In this document: in pieces, positions 1 to 9,022 of the stretch
Layout of the letters: each line of letters opens with the position of its first letter
Numbering within the stretch: the stretch's first letter is position 1
Assembly (NCBI GenBank): GCA_015296085.1
Contig: DVDT01000095.1
Coordinates: forward strand, 1 to 64,000
Length of the DNA stretch: 64,000 bases
Direction of reading: 5' to 3'
Origin: Trichormus sp. M33_DOE_039
Lineage (GTDB): Bacteria > Cyanobacteriota > Cyanobacteriia > Cyanobacteriales > Nostocaceae
Notes under the pieces: generated by a model
What the model saw: only the letters and a program-made list of their open reading frames with translations
The model's database searches: none
What the model was told of the DNA's origin: nothing
Program-made: the position numbers and the translations under genes

Positions 1-391
1 CCAGTTGTCCGAATTCCGGTGGCAGACTGCTCAGTTGATTACTGCGGAGGTCGAGCGATCGCAGGTTGACCAGTTGTCCAAATTCCGGTGGCAGACTGCT
101 CAGTTGATTTTCTTGGAGGTAGAGTGATTGCAGGTTGACCAGTTGTCCGAATTCCGGTGGCAGACTGCTCAGTTGATTACTGCGGAGGTCGAGCGATTGC
201 AGGTTGACCAATTGTCCCAATTCCGGTGGCAGACTGCTCAGTTGATTGTATTGGAGGTAGAGCGATCGCAGGCTAGGAACTAGTCCAATTTCTGGTGGCA
301 ACGTTGTTAAACCTTGTCCAGCAAGGTCTAATTCTGTAATATTGTCTCTGTTCGCTTGTCCAATAATTTGCAGCAGTTCTTCGTTAGTCAT
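1..391 (-). CDS. Leucine-rich-repeat protein, 5' part only
   Basis: Reading leftwards from an ATG at 389-391, the frame stays open to the window edge, giving about 130 residues. The first ~25 residues (MTNEELLQIIGQANRDNITE) form a short cap. They are followed by 23-residue leucine-rich repeats with the pattern LPPE(F/L)GQLVNLQSL. The DNA repeats with a 69-bp period and the units are almost identical, so the array has expanded or been homogenised recently. LRR arrays of this kind mediate protein-protein contacts. In Nostoc-like genomes this N-terminus often belongs to ROCO proteins (LRR followed by a Roc GTPase and COR domain), but any such part lies outside the window. Only the LRR assignment is visible; the ROCO idea is inference. 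Confidence 0.8.
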   Translation of the reverse strand, partial: MTNEELLQIIGQANRDNITELDLAGQGLTTLPPEIGLVPSLRSLYLQYNQLSSLPPELGQLVNLQSLDLRSNQLSSLPPEFGQLVNLQSLYLQENQLSSLPPEFGQLVNLRSLDLRSNQLSSLPPEFGQL

Positions 392-787
392 AGGAATGGA
401 GCGATCGCACCAGTAAAATCAAGTTAAATAATAATGTAGCGTGTATAAACAGTTGCATGAGTTGCATTTAAACTTCGCAACATCAAGATTTCAGGAAAAA
501 AGGCGATCGTTCTCCAGACGAACTCCACAATTTCACCTTTGAACACGAACATTGGAGTAAAAAAGGCGATCGTTCCCCTGACGAACTCCACAATTTCACC
601 TTTGAACACAAACATTGGAGTAAAAAAGGTGATCGTTCTCTAGACGAACTCCACAATTTCACCTTTGAACACGAATATTGGAGTAAAAAAGGCGATCGCT
701 CACCTTCCGAACTCCATGATTTGACTTCTGAACACATCTGAGCAAACAAGGCAACAATAATAAATAGTTAGTTTTGTAAGCAAAGTT
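392..787. other. Intergenic region holding a 63-bp tandem repeat
   Basis: No convincing gene is seen between the divergent LRR and monooxygenase genes. Most of the stretch is the tandem repeat listed separately. The remaining DNA is AT-rich and should hold the promoters of both neighbours, but no clear promoter box was identified. Confidence 0.6.
502..749. repeat. Four-copy 63-bp tandem repeat
   Basis: Units begin at 502, 565, 628 and 691. Each starts with a GGCGATCG-type HIP1-like core, runs through ACGAACTCCACAATTTCACC and ends in TTGGAGTAAAAAA. The fourth copy has diverged. The period is a multiple of three, so an 88-residue frame is open on the minus strand, but it has only repeat-encoded, cysteine/serine-rich residues and looks accidental. 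Confidence 0.85.
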
Positions 788-2224
788 ATGTTGTCTAATA
801 TCTATGATGTTGTGATAGTTGGGGCTGGGCCGATTGGATTGGCAACTGCGATCGGTTTACGCAAGCGGGGGATTGAAAATATTTTAGTGTTAGATCAAAC
901 TCGTGCTTTTCGTCCAGTTGGTCAAGTTTTAGATTTGCTTCCTAATGGCTTAAAATCTCTGAAATATTTAGATACTCATGCTTACGAAGCTGTTAAAAAT
1001 ATAGCCCTTGGTTTGTTGAATTCTCTATCATCCCATCAAGGAGAAAATCTTCCCAAACCTGCACCCAAATGGTCTTATAGAAATTTGCAGGGGCAAGTAA
1101 TACGCTCAATTTCTCTGAGTTTTGATGATTGGTTTCAAGAATATGGCGAAGGTCGAGTTTCACTTGCTTGGTATGATTTGCAGACAACTTTAAGACAACA
1201 ACTACCCCAAGAAATTGTCAAACCTAATCACCGTTGTATTAATGTTGTTGATGAGCCAGAAAATAATTGTGTACGGATAGAATGTGTTTCTGATACTACG
1301 GTAGAAACAAATCCCTATGCTCATTGGAATGAGAACAAACCCGAAAATATAGATACTGATTTTCAAGTATCAGTTACTAATCAATCATTTCGAGCCAGAC
1401 TAGTTGTAGCCGCAGACGGAATTAATTCTACAATTCGCCGATTGCTTTACCAAGATAGCCATTATGAGGACTATGCCAAGCCGGAATATTCTGGTTTTGC
1501 CGCAATATTTTGTCGAGAAATTGTTGATGTTCCTCAAGAATTAGAAGCAGAAATTGAAGCCAAATTTTTGCAGAATTCACGAATTGTTACTATTTGCCAT
1601 GATGAGGTATCCAGAAATACGGTTGGTGAGATGGAAGACACAAGGATAATTTTATTCCGCGATCGCATCAATAATAAATTTGGCTATGTTATCCATTTAC
1701 CAATAATCTTGTCAGCTTTACAGAATAAGTCTGGTAATTCTTTACTTGAATTAGCATTGCAAGCTTTTGCTCAGGCTGGATTTCCCGATGCTCTCACGCG
1801 ATTAATCAATTTATCGCCTCCAGACAATATGGTACAGCGTCCTTATTACATTCATCGGGCAATTATTACTAATTCTGAAAATACACCTATCGAACCCACT
1901 TGGAATCTAGGCAGAGTAGTTTTAGTTGGTGATGCAGCGCATGGAATGCCACCGTTTATGGCTCAAGGTGCGAACCAGGGTTTAGAAGATGCTTTGGCTG
2001 TGGTGACATTAATTGCTAAAATTGCCGCAGAAAATAACTGGAATAACAGACAAGCTATAGCAGCAGCATTTCAAAAATATGAGCAATTGCGTCGTCCGTG
2101 GATGGCGTATGTCCAGGAAGCAACTTTGAATCGACATCCCTATTCTTCAGAACATAACTGGCAACAATATGGTCAACAAATTTATGGACGGGATGTTGAA
2201 CAAGTGATGCAAACTTTAGTTTAA
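788..2224 (+). CDS. FAD-dependent monooxygenase (PHBH fold)
   Basis: This 478-residue flavoprotein has an N-terminal Rossmann dinucleotide-binding motif (VVIVGAGPIGLA, residues ~9-20). Near residue 390 it has the second FAD motif of aromatic-ring hydroxylases (VVLVGDAAHGMPP followed by GANQGLEDA). Members of this class use NAD(P)H and O2 to hydroxylate or epoxidise a substrate. The substrate cannot be told from the sequence. No signal peptide or membrane anchor is seen, so it is probably cytosolic. Its 3' end faces the Rieske oxygenase gene across a hairpin. Related alternatives are zeaxanthin-epoxidase-like or kynurenine-monooxygenase-like enzymes; the family is secure, the reaction is not. 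Confidence 0.85.
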   Translation: MLSNIYDVVIVGAGPIGLATAIGLRKRGIENILVLDQTRAFRPVGQVLDLLPNGLKSLKYLDTHAYEAVKNIALGLLNSLSSHQGENLPKPAPKWSYRNLQGQVIRSISLSFDDWFQEYGEGRVSLAWYDLQTTLRQQLPQEIVKPNHRCINVVDEPENNCVRIECVSDTTVETNPYAHWNENKPENIDTDFQVSVTNQSFRARLVVAADGINSTIRRLLYQDSHYEDYAKPEYSGFAAIFCREIVDVPQELEAEIEAKFLQNSRIVTICHDEVSRNTVGEMEDTRIILFRDRINNKFGYVIHLPIILSALQNKSGNSLLELALQAFAQAGFPDALTRLINLSPPDNMVQRPYYIHRAIITNSENTPIEPTWNLGRVVLVGDAAHGMPPFMAQGANQGLEDALAVVTLIAKIAAENNWNNRQAIAAAFQKYEQLRRPWMAYVQEATLNRHPYSSEHNWQQYGQQIYGRDVEQVMQTLV

Positions 2225-2241
2225 TTGAAAATTCATCTCAT

Positions 2242-2281
2242 GTATTTGTAGAGACGTGATAAATTGTATCTCTACAAATAC
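2242..2281. terminator. Hairpin between convergent genes
   Basis: A perfect 13-bp inverted repeat (GTATTTGTAGAGA, 2242-2254, and its complement, 2269-2281) encloses a 14-nt loop. It lies between the stop codons of two convergent genes, so a bidirectional terminator role is plausible. There is no long T tract. TGTAGAGACG sequences are also common dispersed repeats in Nostoc-type genomes. Confidence 0.5.
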
Positions 2282-2291
2282 GTGATTGATA

Positions 2292-3776
2292 TTATGGATT
2301 GCGAAAATGTTGAAATTCATAGACATAAAATAGTCGGCTGAATTTTTGCAACAAATATCCCGCAACTGCAAATAAAATTCCGCTTCCCAGTGCTAACCAA
2401 AATCCTGTCGGTGGAAGAATTGCAACGGATTTGTCTAATACTGCTTGTGTTGCTACTACGCGTGCATCTAAGATGATTGCCAACAAGAAACATACAGCCG
2501 CCACTACATAAGCTGATACTTTGAGGCGATTAATATTAGCAAGAGCATTTTGGCAAACTGTGCAGTGTTGGGTGTGGGTTGTCCAGACATCAAATAATTT
2601 TTGAGGTTCTGTTTCTCCCAAAGCTGAATCATGGCTGTAACCTTCAGCCCAAGGAATACCACCTCCAGCACGTTTGTCTAGCCATTGGCGAAATGTAATC
2701 ACCATCTTGTCTTGGGGATTGGGTGTAAACACAGCACCCAGCCATTTACCTTTTCTTCTTTGGTTGATAATTTTTTCTTGGTAATGCAGAAACACCATAT
2801 CTTGGTGCAGGAATAGGGATGCTAATACATGACCTAACCAAGTCGGTAAGGGTAGACCAAAAATTGATAACCCTGGGGGTTTCTTCCCTTGGGGATTTTT
2901 TACGAAAACTTGACAACCAATATGGCGACACCAACCCGGACGGGTGGGAGTAGCATACAAGGCTAAAATAAACTTACCGCCATCTTTCGGAGTGGACACA
3001 ATTCTCATGTGACAAGGTGGTTGGAAGTCGTGAATTGCTTGTTCAATGTTGCCGGTTGTGGGTTGAATTTCAAAAGCAAAGCCATCCTGGGTAGATATTT
3101 TGCGGGTGGGAATCATGTCATAATACTTGGCATCTTTGTAGCGATCGCCAACAATTCCATGATGCGAAACTGGTACATGGGCAGGATCTGAGACATTCTC
3201 CATAAAATAATCCCATCCATAGGGCAAATCACGGAAGTTCCAAAATAACTGCTCCACTTGTTCTGAGTTCTCTTCTAATTCGGGAACAAGGCGTGGTTTT
3301 CGCAATTGGCTTTCTAACTCGGCTTCTTCTCCTGCTTCCGCCCATACCCATAATAAGCCTTGATTTTCTTGGGTAGGATAGACAACAGCACAGGATTTGG
3401 GATTTTCACAGTGTTTTGCTTCTGTTTGCTCGTCTAGAGACTGGGGGATACTCACACATTTACCTTGAGCATCAAACCGCCAAGCATGGTAAGCACATAA
3501 CAGTGTACCGTCAGCTTCTACCCTTCCTTGAGAAAGGGGGGCGAGTCGATGGGGACAAAAATCTTCAAAGCAACGCCATTTTCCCCCGCCATCCTGCCAC
3601 AAGACAATATCTTTACCTAACAGTTGCATTGCATGGGGGCGCGAAGGGTCAAGAAATTCCACAACCGCTACTGGATACCACTGCTTTGTCCATTGGAATA
3701 TCTCTTCTTGTGCTTGTGTTTGCTCATCTTTTAGGTTATTTAATAGATTCCCTGGCAAGTTGATATCAGTAGTCAT
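2292..3776 (-). CDS. Rieske non-heme iron oxygenase, pheophorbide a oxygenase-like
   Basis: This is a 494-residue protein. The Rieske [2Fe-2S] cluster motif lies near residues 70-95 (CPHRLAPL then CAYHAWRF, the C-x-H and C-x2-H ligands). The mononuclear iron motif follows near residue 195 (ENVSDPAHVPVSHHG). Near residue 410 there is a C-terminal CTVC pair, typical of the PaO/Tic55/CAO group. Two hydrophobic segments at the C-terminus (~425-480) would anchor it in the thylakoid or plasma membrane. Plant PaO opens the chlorophyll-derived macrocycle; cyanobacterial relatives act on unknown substrates. The family is clear, the substrate unknown. Confidence 0.88.
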   Translation of the reverse strand: MTTDINLPGNLLNNLKDEQTQAQEEIFQWTKQWYPVAVVEFLDPSRPHAMQLLGKDIVLWQDGGGKWRCFEDFCPHRLAPLSQGRVEADGTLLCAYHAWRFDAQGKCVSIPQSLDEQTEAKHCENPKSCAVVYPTQENQGLLWVWAEAGEEAELESQLRKPRLVPELEENSEQVEQLFWNFRDLPYGWDYFMENVSDPAHVPVSHHGIVGDRYKDAKYYDMIPTRKISTQDGFAFEIQPTTGNIEQAIHDFQPPCHMRIVSTPKDGGKFILALYATPTRPGWCRHIGCQVFVKNPQGKKPPGLSIFGLPLPTWLGHVLASLFLHQDMVFLHYQEKIINQRRKGKWLGAVFTPNPQDKMVITFRQWLDKRAGGGIPWAEGYSHDSALGETEPQKLFDVWTTHTQHCTVCQNALANINRLKVSAYVVAAVCFLLAIILDARVVATQAVLDKSVAILPPTGFWLALGSGILFAVAGYLLQKFSRLFYVYEFQHFRNP

Positions 3777-3830
3777 AGCTAGTTCTGTGCTGTTTGAGAT
3801 GACATGACTTTAGCTTAGTCAATTTTTCAG

Positions 3831-3864
3831 GTTTGTAAAAAGGACTAAAGTCCTGACTACAAAC
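3831..3864. repeat. Nested short inverted repeat
   Basis: An outer GTTTGTA/TACAAAC pair (3831-3837 and 3858-3864) encloses an inner AGGACT/AGTCCT pair. The element lies between two divergent genes. It resembles small dispersed palindromes of filamentous cyanobacteria; no function is apparent. Confidence 0.6.
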
Positions 3865-3943
3865 TTACAGAGGCTCGTATTCTGATTAAATAAGGGCTAG
3901 GCTCACAAAAGTTTTCCCCCACACCCTTTTTCCAACAGACACA

Positions 3944-4684
3944 ATGGCAGAATCAAACCAGCACCAACCACAAGGATATCAACATCTCACATCAAGGCTA
4001 CTGTGGATACTGGCAATCGTATATATATATGTTCTGTTATTATCTCCACCGGGACAGTTGTTACCAGGTGAACCAGTGTGGGCAATTCAACCCCAAACCT
4101 TAGAAGAAATTTGGCATGAGTCGATTAACTTCTTTTTTATTGTGCCGATTTTAAATATTCTTGGTTGGGCAAATATGCCTGCGCCAGTTTCCCATCCTTG
4201 GCTAGAGTCTCTCTTCAACTTCGCTGAGGCTTGGATGTTGATGTTTTTACCGTTGATGTTAGCTGATGCTAGAGGGCGCAATTTACCCAAGTTGTTAATT
4301 TGGGGTGTAGCGATGTTTCTCACAAATACTTTCTTGATTCCTTATATGGCGGTGAGAGCCACAAATTACTCAACTCTAGCGGAAGAAAAGCCCAATCAGA
4401 GTTTGCTTAGACGTGTATTTGGCACAATAGGCTTAATTGTAGGGACTATTGCCATAATTTGGGGTGCGATCGCTAGACCAGAATTTGGTGACTTGACGCA
4501 GAGAGCTAATTATTTTGTACAGCATTTGATGAGCGATCGCCTGACTATTGCTTTTTGTGTAGATTTAGTTTGCTTCACTGTTTTCCAAGCTATCTTACTC
4601 GGCGACATTGAACCGCCAACTAGTAAAAAACGCTGGTTAAGATTTATCCCCTTTTGGGGTTTGGTAGTTTGGCTAGTTATTTAA
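3944..4684 (+). CDS. Conserved integral membrane protein, function unknown
   Basis: This 246-residue protein has about six hydrophobic segments: ~18-35, ~58-75, ~90-107, ~116-135, ~158-178 and ~197-216, plus a hydrophobic C-terminal tail. No catalytic motif or recognised domain is visible. It starts divergently from the Rieske oxygenase gene. It ends just before an aldo/keto reductase gene, with 41 bp between its stop codon and the reductase start, so those two are probably cotranscribed. A membrane partner of the neighbouring redox enzymes is conceivable but is inference only. Confidence 0.75.
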   Translation: MAESNQHQPQGYQHLTSRLLWILAIVYIYVLLLSPPGQLLPGEPVWAIQPQTLEEIWHESINFFFIVPILNILGWANMPAPVSHPWLESLFNFAEAWMLMFLPLMLADARGRNLPKLLIWGVAMFLTNTFLIPYMAVRATNYSTLAEEKPNQSLLRRVFGTIGLIVGTIAIIWGAIARPEFGDLTQRANYFVQHLMSDRLTIAFCVDLVCFTVFQAILLGDIEPPTSKKRWLRFIPFWGLVVWLVI

Positions 4685-4725
4685 TTACCAACAATAACAA
4701 TTTAAAATTCAAGATTAAGGTATAT

Positions 4726-5706
4726 ATGCAAACCAGACAAGAATTATTTTTACCACAAATGGGCTGTGGCACTTGGGCTTGGGGCAACCAATTGCTGTGG
4801 GGATATAAAGAAAGTATGGACGACCAATTGCAAGCGGTGTTTAATTTGTGTGTGAGTAATGGTGTCACTCTATTTGATACTGGGGATTCTTACGGAACTG
4901 GACGCTTGCAAGGACGTAGTGAATTACTGTTAGGAAAATTTTCTCGCACATATCAAGGCGTAAACCAAGACCATATCTGCATTGCTACCAAGTTGGCTGC
5001 ATATCCTTGGCGATGGACGCGCCAATCGATGATTCAAGCTTGTAACGCCTCGGCGCGACGTTTGGGGAGAAATGTTGATTTAGTCCAGATGCACTGGTCA
5101 ACTGCAAATTATGCACCTTGGCAAGAGGAGGGACTCTTGGATGGTTTAGCTGACTTATATGAGCAAGGTTTAGTCAAAGGTGTGGGATTGTCTAATTACG
5201 GTACTAAACGTTTGCAACGTGTACATCAAAAGTTTGCGGCGCGGGGAGTACCAATTAAAACTCTACAAGTGCAGTACTCGCTGCTATCGACATATCCTGT
5301 TACTGAATTAGGATTAAAAGAGGTTTGTGATGAACTGGGTATACAACTAATAGCTTACAGTCCTTTAGCTTTGGGCATATTAACAGGAAAATATTCAGAA
5401 AACAGTTCTTACCCTCAAGGTATCAGAGGCTTATTATTCAGACAATTACTGCCGGGAGCGCGATCGCTGTTAGCCTGTTTACGAGCTGTAGCAGAATCTA
5501 GAAATAAAACTATGTCTCAAGTCGCTATTAACTGGTGCATCTGTAAGGGAACTATTCCCATTCCTGGAGCGAAATCTGTTACTCAAGCACAAGATAATAT
5601 TGGCGCGTTGGGTTGGCAATTGGATGCTGGTGAAATTACTGAGTTAGATCAAGTTGCTGCTCGTGCTGATAAAAAAATGGTGCAGAATATTTTTCAGACT
5701 AAATAA
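4726..5706 (+). CDS. Aldo/keto reductase
   Basis: This is a ~326-residue NADPH-dependent reductase with a TIM-barrel fold. The N-terminal GCGTWAWGN leads to the catalytic Asp/Tyr region (LFDTGDSYG, D51 and Y56). The catalytic lysine follows in ATKLAAYPW and the histidine in LVQMHW. The cofactor region near residue 290 reads IPIPGAKS. The ATG at 4726 is preferred over an upstream in-frame ATG at 4654: an AAGG ribosome-binding site lies 5 nt before it, and the upstream start would overlap the preceding gene. It is close to plant and cyanobacterial pyridoxal-reductase-like AKRs, but the substrate is not determined. Confidence 0.87.
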   Translation: MQTRQELFLPQMGCGTWAWGNQLLWGYKESMDDQLQAVFNLCVSNGVTLFDTGDSYGTGRLQGRSELLLGKFSRTYQGVNQDHICIATKLAAYPWRWTRQSMIQACNASARRLGRNVDLVQMHWSTANYAPWQEEGLLDGLADLYEQGLVKGVGLSNYGTKRLQRVHQKFAARGVPIKTLQVQYSLLSTYPVTELGLKEVCDELGIQLIAYSPLALGILTGKYSENSSYPQGIRGLLFRQLLPGARSLLACLRAVAESRNKTMSQVAINWCICKGTIPIPGAKSVTQAQDNIGALGWQLDAGEITELDQVAARADKKMVQNIFQTK

Positions 5707-5723
5707 CGTCTAATGTGAATTAA
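5707..5723 (+). repeat. Extra IS-end-like sequence, left
   Basis: CGTCTAATGTGAATTAA differs by one base from the terminal repeat of the IS that begins 31 bp later. With a matching copy at 6871-6887 in inverse orientation it brackets the IS, which suggests a nested or earlier insertion. Confidence 0.6.
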
Positions 5724-5737
5724 AATCTTATAATTCA

Positions 5738-6738
5738 CGCCTAATGTGAATTAGAAAAAGAGGCGGGAGAAGTAAGAAGATGAAAGTTACCAGCTTTTCA
5801 ATTCAAACTTCCCCCATGAATAGCATAGACTTTGGAACGCTATTAACAACAATATTTGTCTTAGTAGATGATTGGTATCAAAAGCAAGTAAAAACAACAA
5901 CACTTTTAAAACCAGGGGTGAAAGCCAGAATGAGCGATAGTGAAATTATGACACTAGCACTGGTCATGGATTATCTGCCCTTTCTTTCCTGGAGAAACAC
6001 AGTTTCTGGGCTTTATTCGGGGAAATTACAGAGAATGGTTTCCTAATTTACTTGACCAAAGCCAATTCAATCGTCGGTTACGCACATTGGATGAAATGTT
6101 AGAAAGATTACGCCGCAGTTGGGTGGAGCAATTAGGCGGGTTAGGTGAAAAATATTTCATTCTAGACACCAAACCTTTACCAGTATTGGGACTCAAACGT
6201 GACAAACGACATAGTGATTTTGCAGGAAACGCCACCCCTGGTTGGTGCGCGGCCAGAGAAATGCGTTATTTTGGCTACAAGCTAGTTATGCTGTCAACCT
6301 GGCATGGGATTCCGATCTCTTATGATATAGTACCTGCTAACACAGATGAAAGAATCGCAGCTGAGTGTGTTCTAGAAACAGTTAATTCTAGTCATATTTA
6401 CGCTGATAAAGGATTTATTTCGACCGATTGGCAACTAGCGATCGCTCGTCGTACTGGTAATCGCATCTGGACACTAAAGCGCGATAACCAGCATCTGCAA
6501 CATTCTCCTACTTTGAAGCGTTTTATTAGTCGTGTTCGCCAGCGTGTTGAGGGTGTTTTTCACGAAATTCAAAACACTGGCCGTAATCCCGAACGTTTAC
6601 TCAACAAAACTGTTGATGGCTTTTGTGTTCACATTGCTGCCAAAATAGCATCTCACACATTACGTTTATTACTTCGTCGTCATTTTGGTATTGATGTTCT
6701 CACATTCCAGTCTCAACCTATTTAATTCACATTAGGCG
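5738..6738 (+). mobile_element. IS982-like insertion sequence, ~1.0 kb
   Basis: Perfect 16-bp terminal inverted repeats (CGCCTAATGTGAATTA at 5738-5753 and its complement at 6723-6738) bracket a transposase gene read on the plus strand. The flanks TAATTCA (left) and TAATTCC (right) could be an imperfect 7-bp target duplication. Size and transposase type fit IS982-family elements. The transposase frame is broken, so the copy is probably not autonomous. Confidence 0.85.
5780..6725 (+). pseudogene. Transposase of IS982-like element, frameshifted
   Basis: The N-terminal part (5780 to about 5985) and the C-terminal part (about 5990 to 6725) are in different frames. Joined, they give a ~310-residue DDE transposase. 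The C-terminal frame reads back to PGETQFLGFIRGNYREWFPN, which continues the N-terminal DYLPF. At the junction (~5979-5990) the DNA reads CCCTTTCTTTCC, consistent with a 4-bp duplication of TTTC. Acidic residues in the second part (FILDTKPLPV, YADKGF and the later RVEGVFHEIQ) fit the catalytic triad. Programmed frameshifting is less likely, as no slippery A-tract is present. Confidence 0.8.
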
Positions 6739-6755
6739 TAATTCCGTAGACATTT

Positions 6756-6818
6756 GTAGGGGCGGGTTAATCAAATATCATGAACAATTAACGATGATCC
6801 AGGTGAACCCGCCCCTAC
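6756..6818. repeat. Inverted repeat GTAGGGGCGGGTT
   Basis: GTAGGGGCGGGTT at 6756-6768 pairs exactly with its complement at 6806-6818, with a 37-bp spacer. Such GGGGCGGGTT hairpins resemble the dispersed palindromic repeats of Nostoc-type genomes. It has no T tract and is not next to a stop codon. Confidence 0.7.
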
Positions 6819-6870
6819 CGAGTCTCATTAGCTCTAAGCATAGGCTATTTTTTGGATATAGAAGGATTTC

Positions 6871-6887
6871 CTAATTCACATCAGGCG
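6871..6887 (-). repeat. Extra IS-end-like sequence, right
   Basis: CTAATTCACATCAGGCG closely matches the complement of the IS terminal repeat, with one change in the core. It lies 132 bp beyond the IS end, paired with the copy at 5707-5723. Confidence 0.6.
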
Positions 6888-7061
6888 TAAATAATAAATT
6901 AGCCTTAAAGGTAGTAGTGACCTTTGCTCCGAATTGGTCTATCTCGACAAAGGTTGGGACGGTCTACTAGTTCTCTTAAAAACAAAGTTGAGTAGAGCGA
7001 TCGCTCCACCCAAGTTACAGTTTTTTAGCTGAGTTAGACAAGCAATCCAATGCTCACTTGA

Positions 7062-8552
7062 TTACGTGCCTACAGATTGAGTAGACTTTGAAATCATGGA
7101 TGGGTCGATCGCAATTCCTAAACCTTCGGCTATGCGTTGACCATAATTCACATCCGCTCGGAAAAAATGGCAGAGTTGGCGCATCTGAATGTTGTTGTGT
7201 GCCTGACTTAAACTACCTACGATGTTCTGAATGAGACGCTGTTGTTGGTCGGGTGTCATCAGGCGATAAAGTTCTCCAGCTTGAGTATAGTCGTCATTAC
7301 CGACGCGGTGATCATAGCGATCGGCTTTGATGTTGCCTAAATCTAAGGCTGGTTCTACATAAGCACAATTTTGCTTTGGTGTATCCTCGTAGCTGTTGGG
7401 TTCGTAGTTGGGTGTATTCCCCCCATTATTACCCAATGCCATCGCGCCATCACGTTGGTAGTGCATCACCGGACATTTCGGTTGATTCACAGGTAATTGC
7501 TGATAGTTTGCGCCGATGCGATAGCGGTGAGCATCGGGGTAAGACATGATGCGTGCTTGCAATACTTTATCTGGAGAGAAACTAATCCCAGGAACAACGT
7601 TAGAAGGCGAAAAAGCTGCTTGCTCGACTTCAGCAAAGTAGTTTTGGGGATTGCGGTTGAGTTCCAGAGTACCGACATCTATCAGGGGATATTCGGAATG
7701 TCTCCAAACCTTCGTTAAGTCAAAGGGATTATCCCGATGGCGTGCGGCTTGTTCTTCCGTCATCACCTGAATGCAGACTCGCCACTTGGGATAGTTGCCG
7801 CGTGTGATCGCTTCCAATAAGTCACGGGTTGCATGGTCTGGATCTTCTCCTTTAACCCGCACAGCCTCTTCGGTGGTGAAGTTTTCTATACCTTGGCGGG
7901 TTTTGAAATGAAACTTACACCAAACTCTTTGTCCTTCAGCATTGATCAGGCTGAATGTATGGCTACCATAGCCGTTCATGTGGCGATAGGTTTTGGGAGT
8001 ACCGCGATCGCTAAACAAAATCGTCACCTGATGCAAAGCCTCTGGACTGAGTGACCAATAATCCCACATCGCATTAGCATCTTTACAATTGGTTTGCGGA
8101 TTGCGCTTTTGAGTGTGGACAAAATCAGGAAACTTGAGCGGGTCACGAATGAAGAAAACTGGGGTATTATTACCTGCCAAATCCCAGTTACCTTCTTCAG
8201 TATAAAACTTAACTGCAAACCCTCTGGGGTCGCGTTCCGCATCAGCTGAACCCTTTTCACCGCCTACTGTAGAGAAGCGGAGGAGAACCTGAGTTTGTTT
8301 GCCAATTTCCGCAAAAACTTTAGCTTTAGTGTAACGAGTAATATCATGCGTAACTGTGAAAGTACCAAATGCTGCTGCACCTTTAGCATGGACAACACGC
8401 TCAGGGATTCGTTCTCGGTTGAAGTGCGCTAGTTTTTCCATCAAGTGGAAATCTTGCATCAGTACAGGGCCGCGCTCACCTGCTGTCAAAGAATTTTGGT
8501 TATCTCCAACCGGAATACCATCAGCCGTTGTCAATGTTTTGGGATCTGCCAT
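7062..8552 (-). CDS. Monofunctional heme catalase
   Basis: This ~496-residue enzyme disproportionates hydrogen peroxide to water and oxygen. Visible hallmarks are the distal histidine motif ([14 protein letters not shown]), the active-site asparagine region ([11 protein letters not shown]), and the proximal heme-ligand motif with tyrosine ([17 protein letters not shown]). The length fits the small-subunit catalase clade. The ATG at 8552 ([12 protein letters not shown]) is chosen over a TTG start 39 nt upstream because family members begin near this point. No signal peptide is seen, so it is cytosolic. It is monocistronic, with a long upstream region that could carry oxidative-stress control. 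Confidence 0.95.
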   Translation of the reverse strand: MADPKTLTTADGIPVGDNQNSLTAGERGPVLMQDFHLMEKLAHFNRERIPERVVHAKGAAAFGTFTVTHDITRYTKAKVFAEIGKQTQVLLRFSTVGGEKGSADAERDPRGFAVKFYTEEGNWDLAGNNTPVFFIRDPLKFPDFVHTQKRNPQTNCKDANAMWDYWSLSPEALHQVTILFSDRGTPKTYRHMNGYGSHTFSLINAEGQRVWCKFHFKTRQGIENFTTEEAVRVKGEDPDHATRDLLEAITRGNYPKWRVCIQVMTEEQAARHRDNPFDLTKVWRHSEYPLIDVGTLELNRNPQNYFAEVEQAAFSPSNVVPGISFSPDKVLQARIMSYPDAHRYRIGANYQQLPVNQPKCPVMHYQRDGAMALGNNGGNTPNYEPNSYEDTPKQNCAYVEPALDLGNIKADRYDHRVGNDDYTQAGELYRLMTPDQQQRLIQNIVGSLSQAHNNIQMRQLCHFFRADVNYGQRIAEGLGIAIDPSMISKSTQSVGT

Positions 8553-9022
8553 AGTAGTTGATTTCTCTATTGATTGAATAAGACGTTGCAATATCTTTTG
8601 AATAGGTCAAAGCAATTCGCTTTTTCCCATTCACAATGAACTAAGTCCCGCTACGCTAACGCAATTGTCATCAGTAGGAGCTAGCACCCTTTAATTAACA
8701 ATTAAATGATTAAGAAATTTCTTGTATTTAATTGCGAATTGACAATTGTTTTGGTCAACTTTGAACTCATTAACTCCGGTTTATTCATAGTCGTTATGAG
8801 TTTGTCTTTTTAGCGTAGTCGAAATGACTTTAAGTTAGCAACCTGACAGCAGAGATTGCAATAAGACGAGACAAAAATCAGCCAATAGAGGGAAGTGTTT
8901 GACACTCCAAGAATCACACTGGTAAGTAAGATCAATTTGTCATTGAGGTTTCTAGAGAAAGCATCTCTATTACCTGATATGAGCGAATTGGTAGAAGAGA
9001 GATGCTTTGGGAGTACGGAAAA
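8553..9022. other. Intergenic region between divergent catalase and DUF3134 genes
   Basis: No gene is seen. It contains a fragment of a dispersed repeat (CCCGCTACGCTAACG, about 8647-8661), an AAGAAATTTCTT palindrome near 8712, and AT-rich DNA that should hold both promoters. No regulator box was recognised. Confidence 0.5.

Larger units (their letters stand above)
6739..7061. other. Intergenic region beside the IS
   Basis: No gene is seen. The stretch holds a 13-bp inverted repeat and an extra IS-end-like sequence (both listed), plus unremarkable DNA before the catalase stop codon. Confidence 0.6.

Noticed and set aside
483-749. 88-residue open frame on the minus strand
   Set aside because: It consists wholly of a 63-bp tandem repeat with a period divisible by three; no start context or domain supports a gene.
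502-749. CRISPR array
   Set aside because: Units are head-to-tail and 63 bp long without unique spacers, and no cas gene is present.
3416-3763. 115-residue open frame opposite the Rieske protein
   Set aside because: Antisense shadow of a gene with clear Rieske and iron-ligand motifs.
5976-5995. Programmed frameshift in the transposase
   Set aside because: No A-rich slippery site; a TTTC duplication explains the shift. It cannot be fully excluded without other copies.
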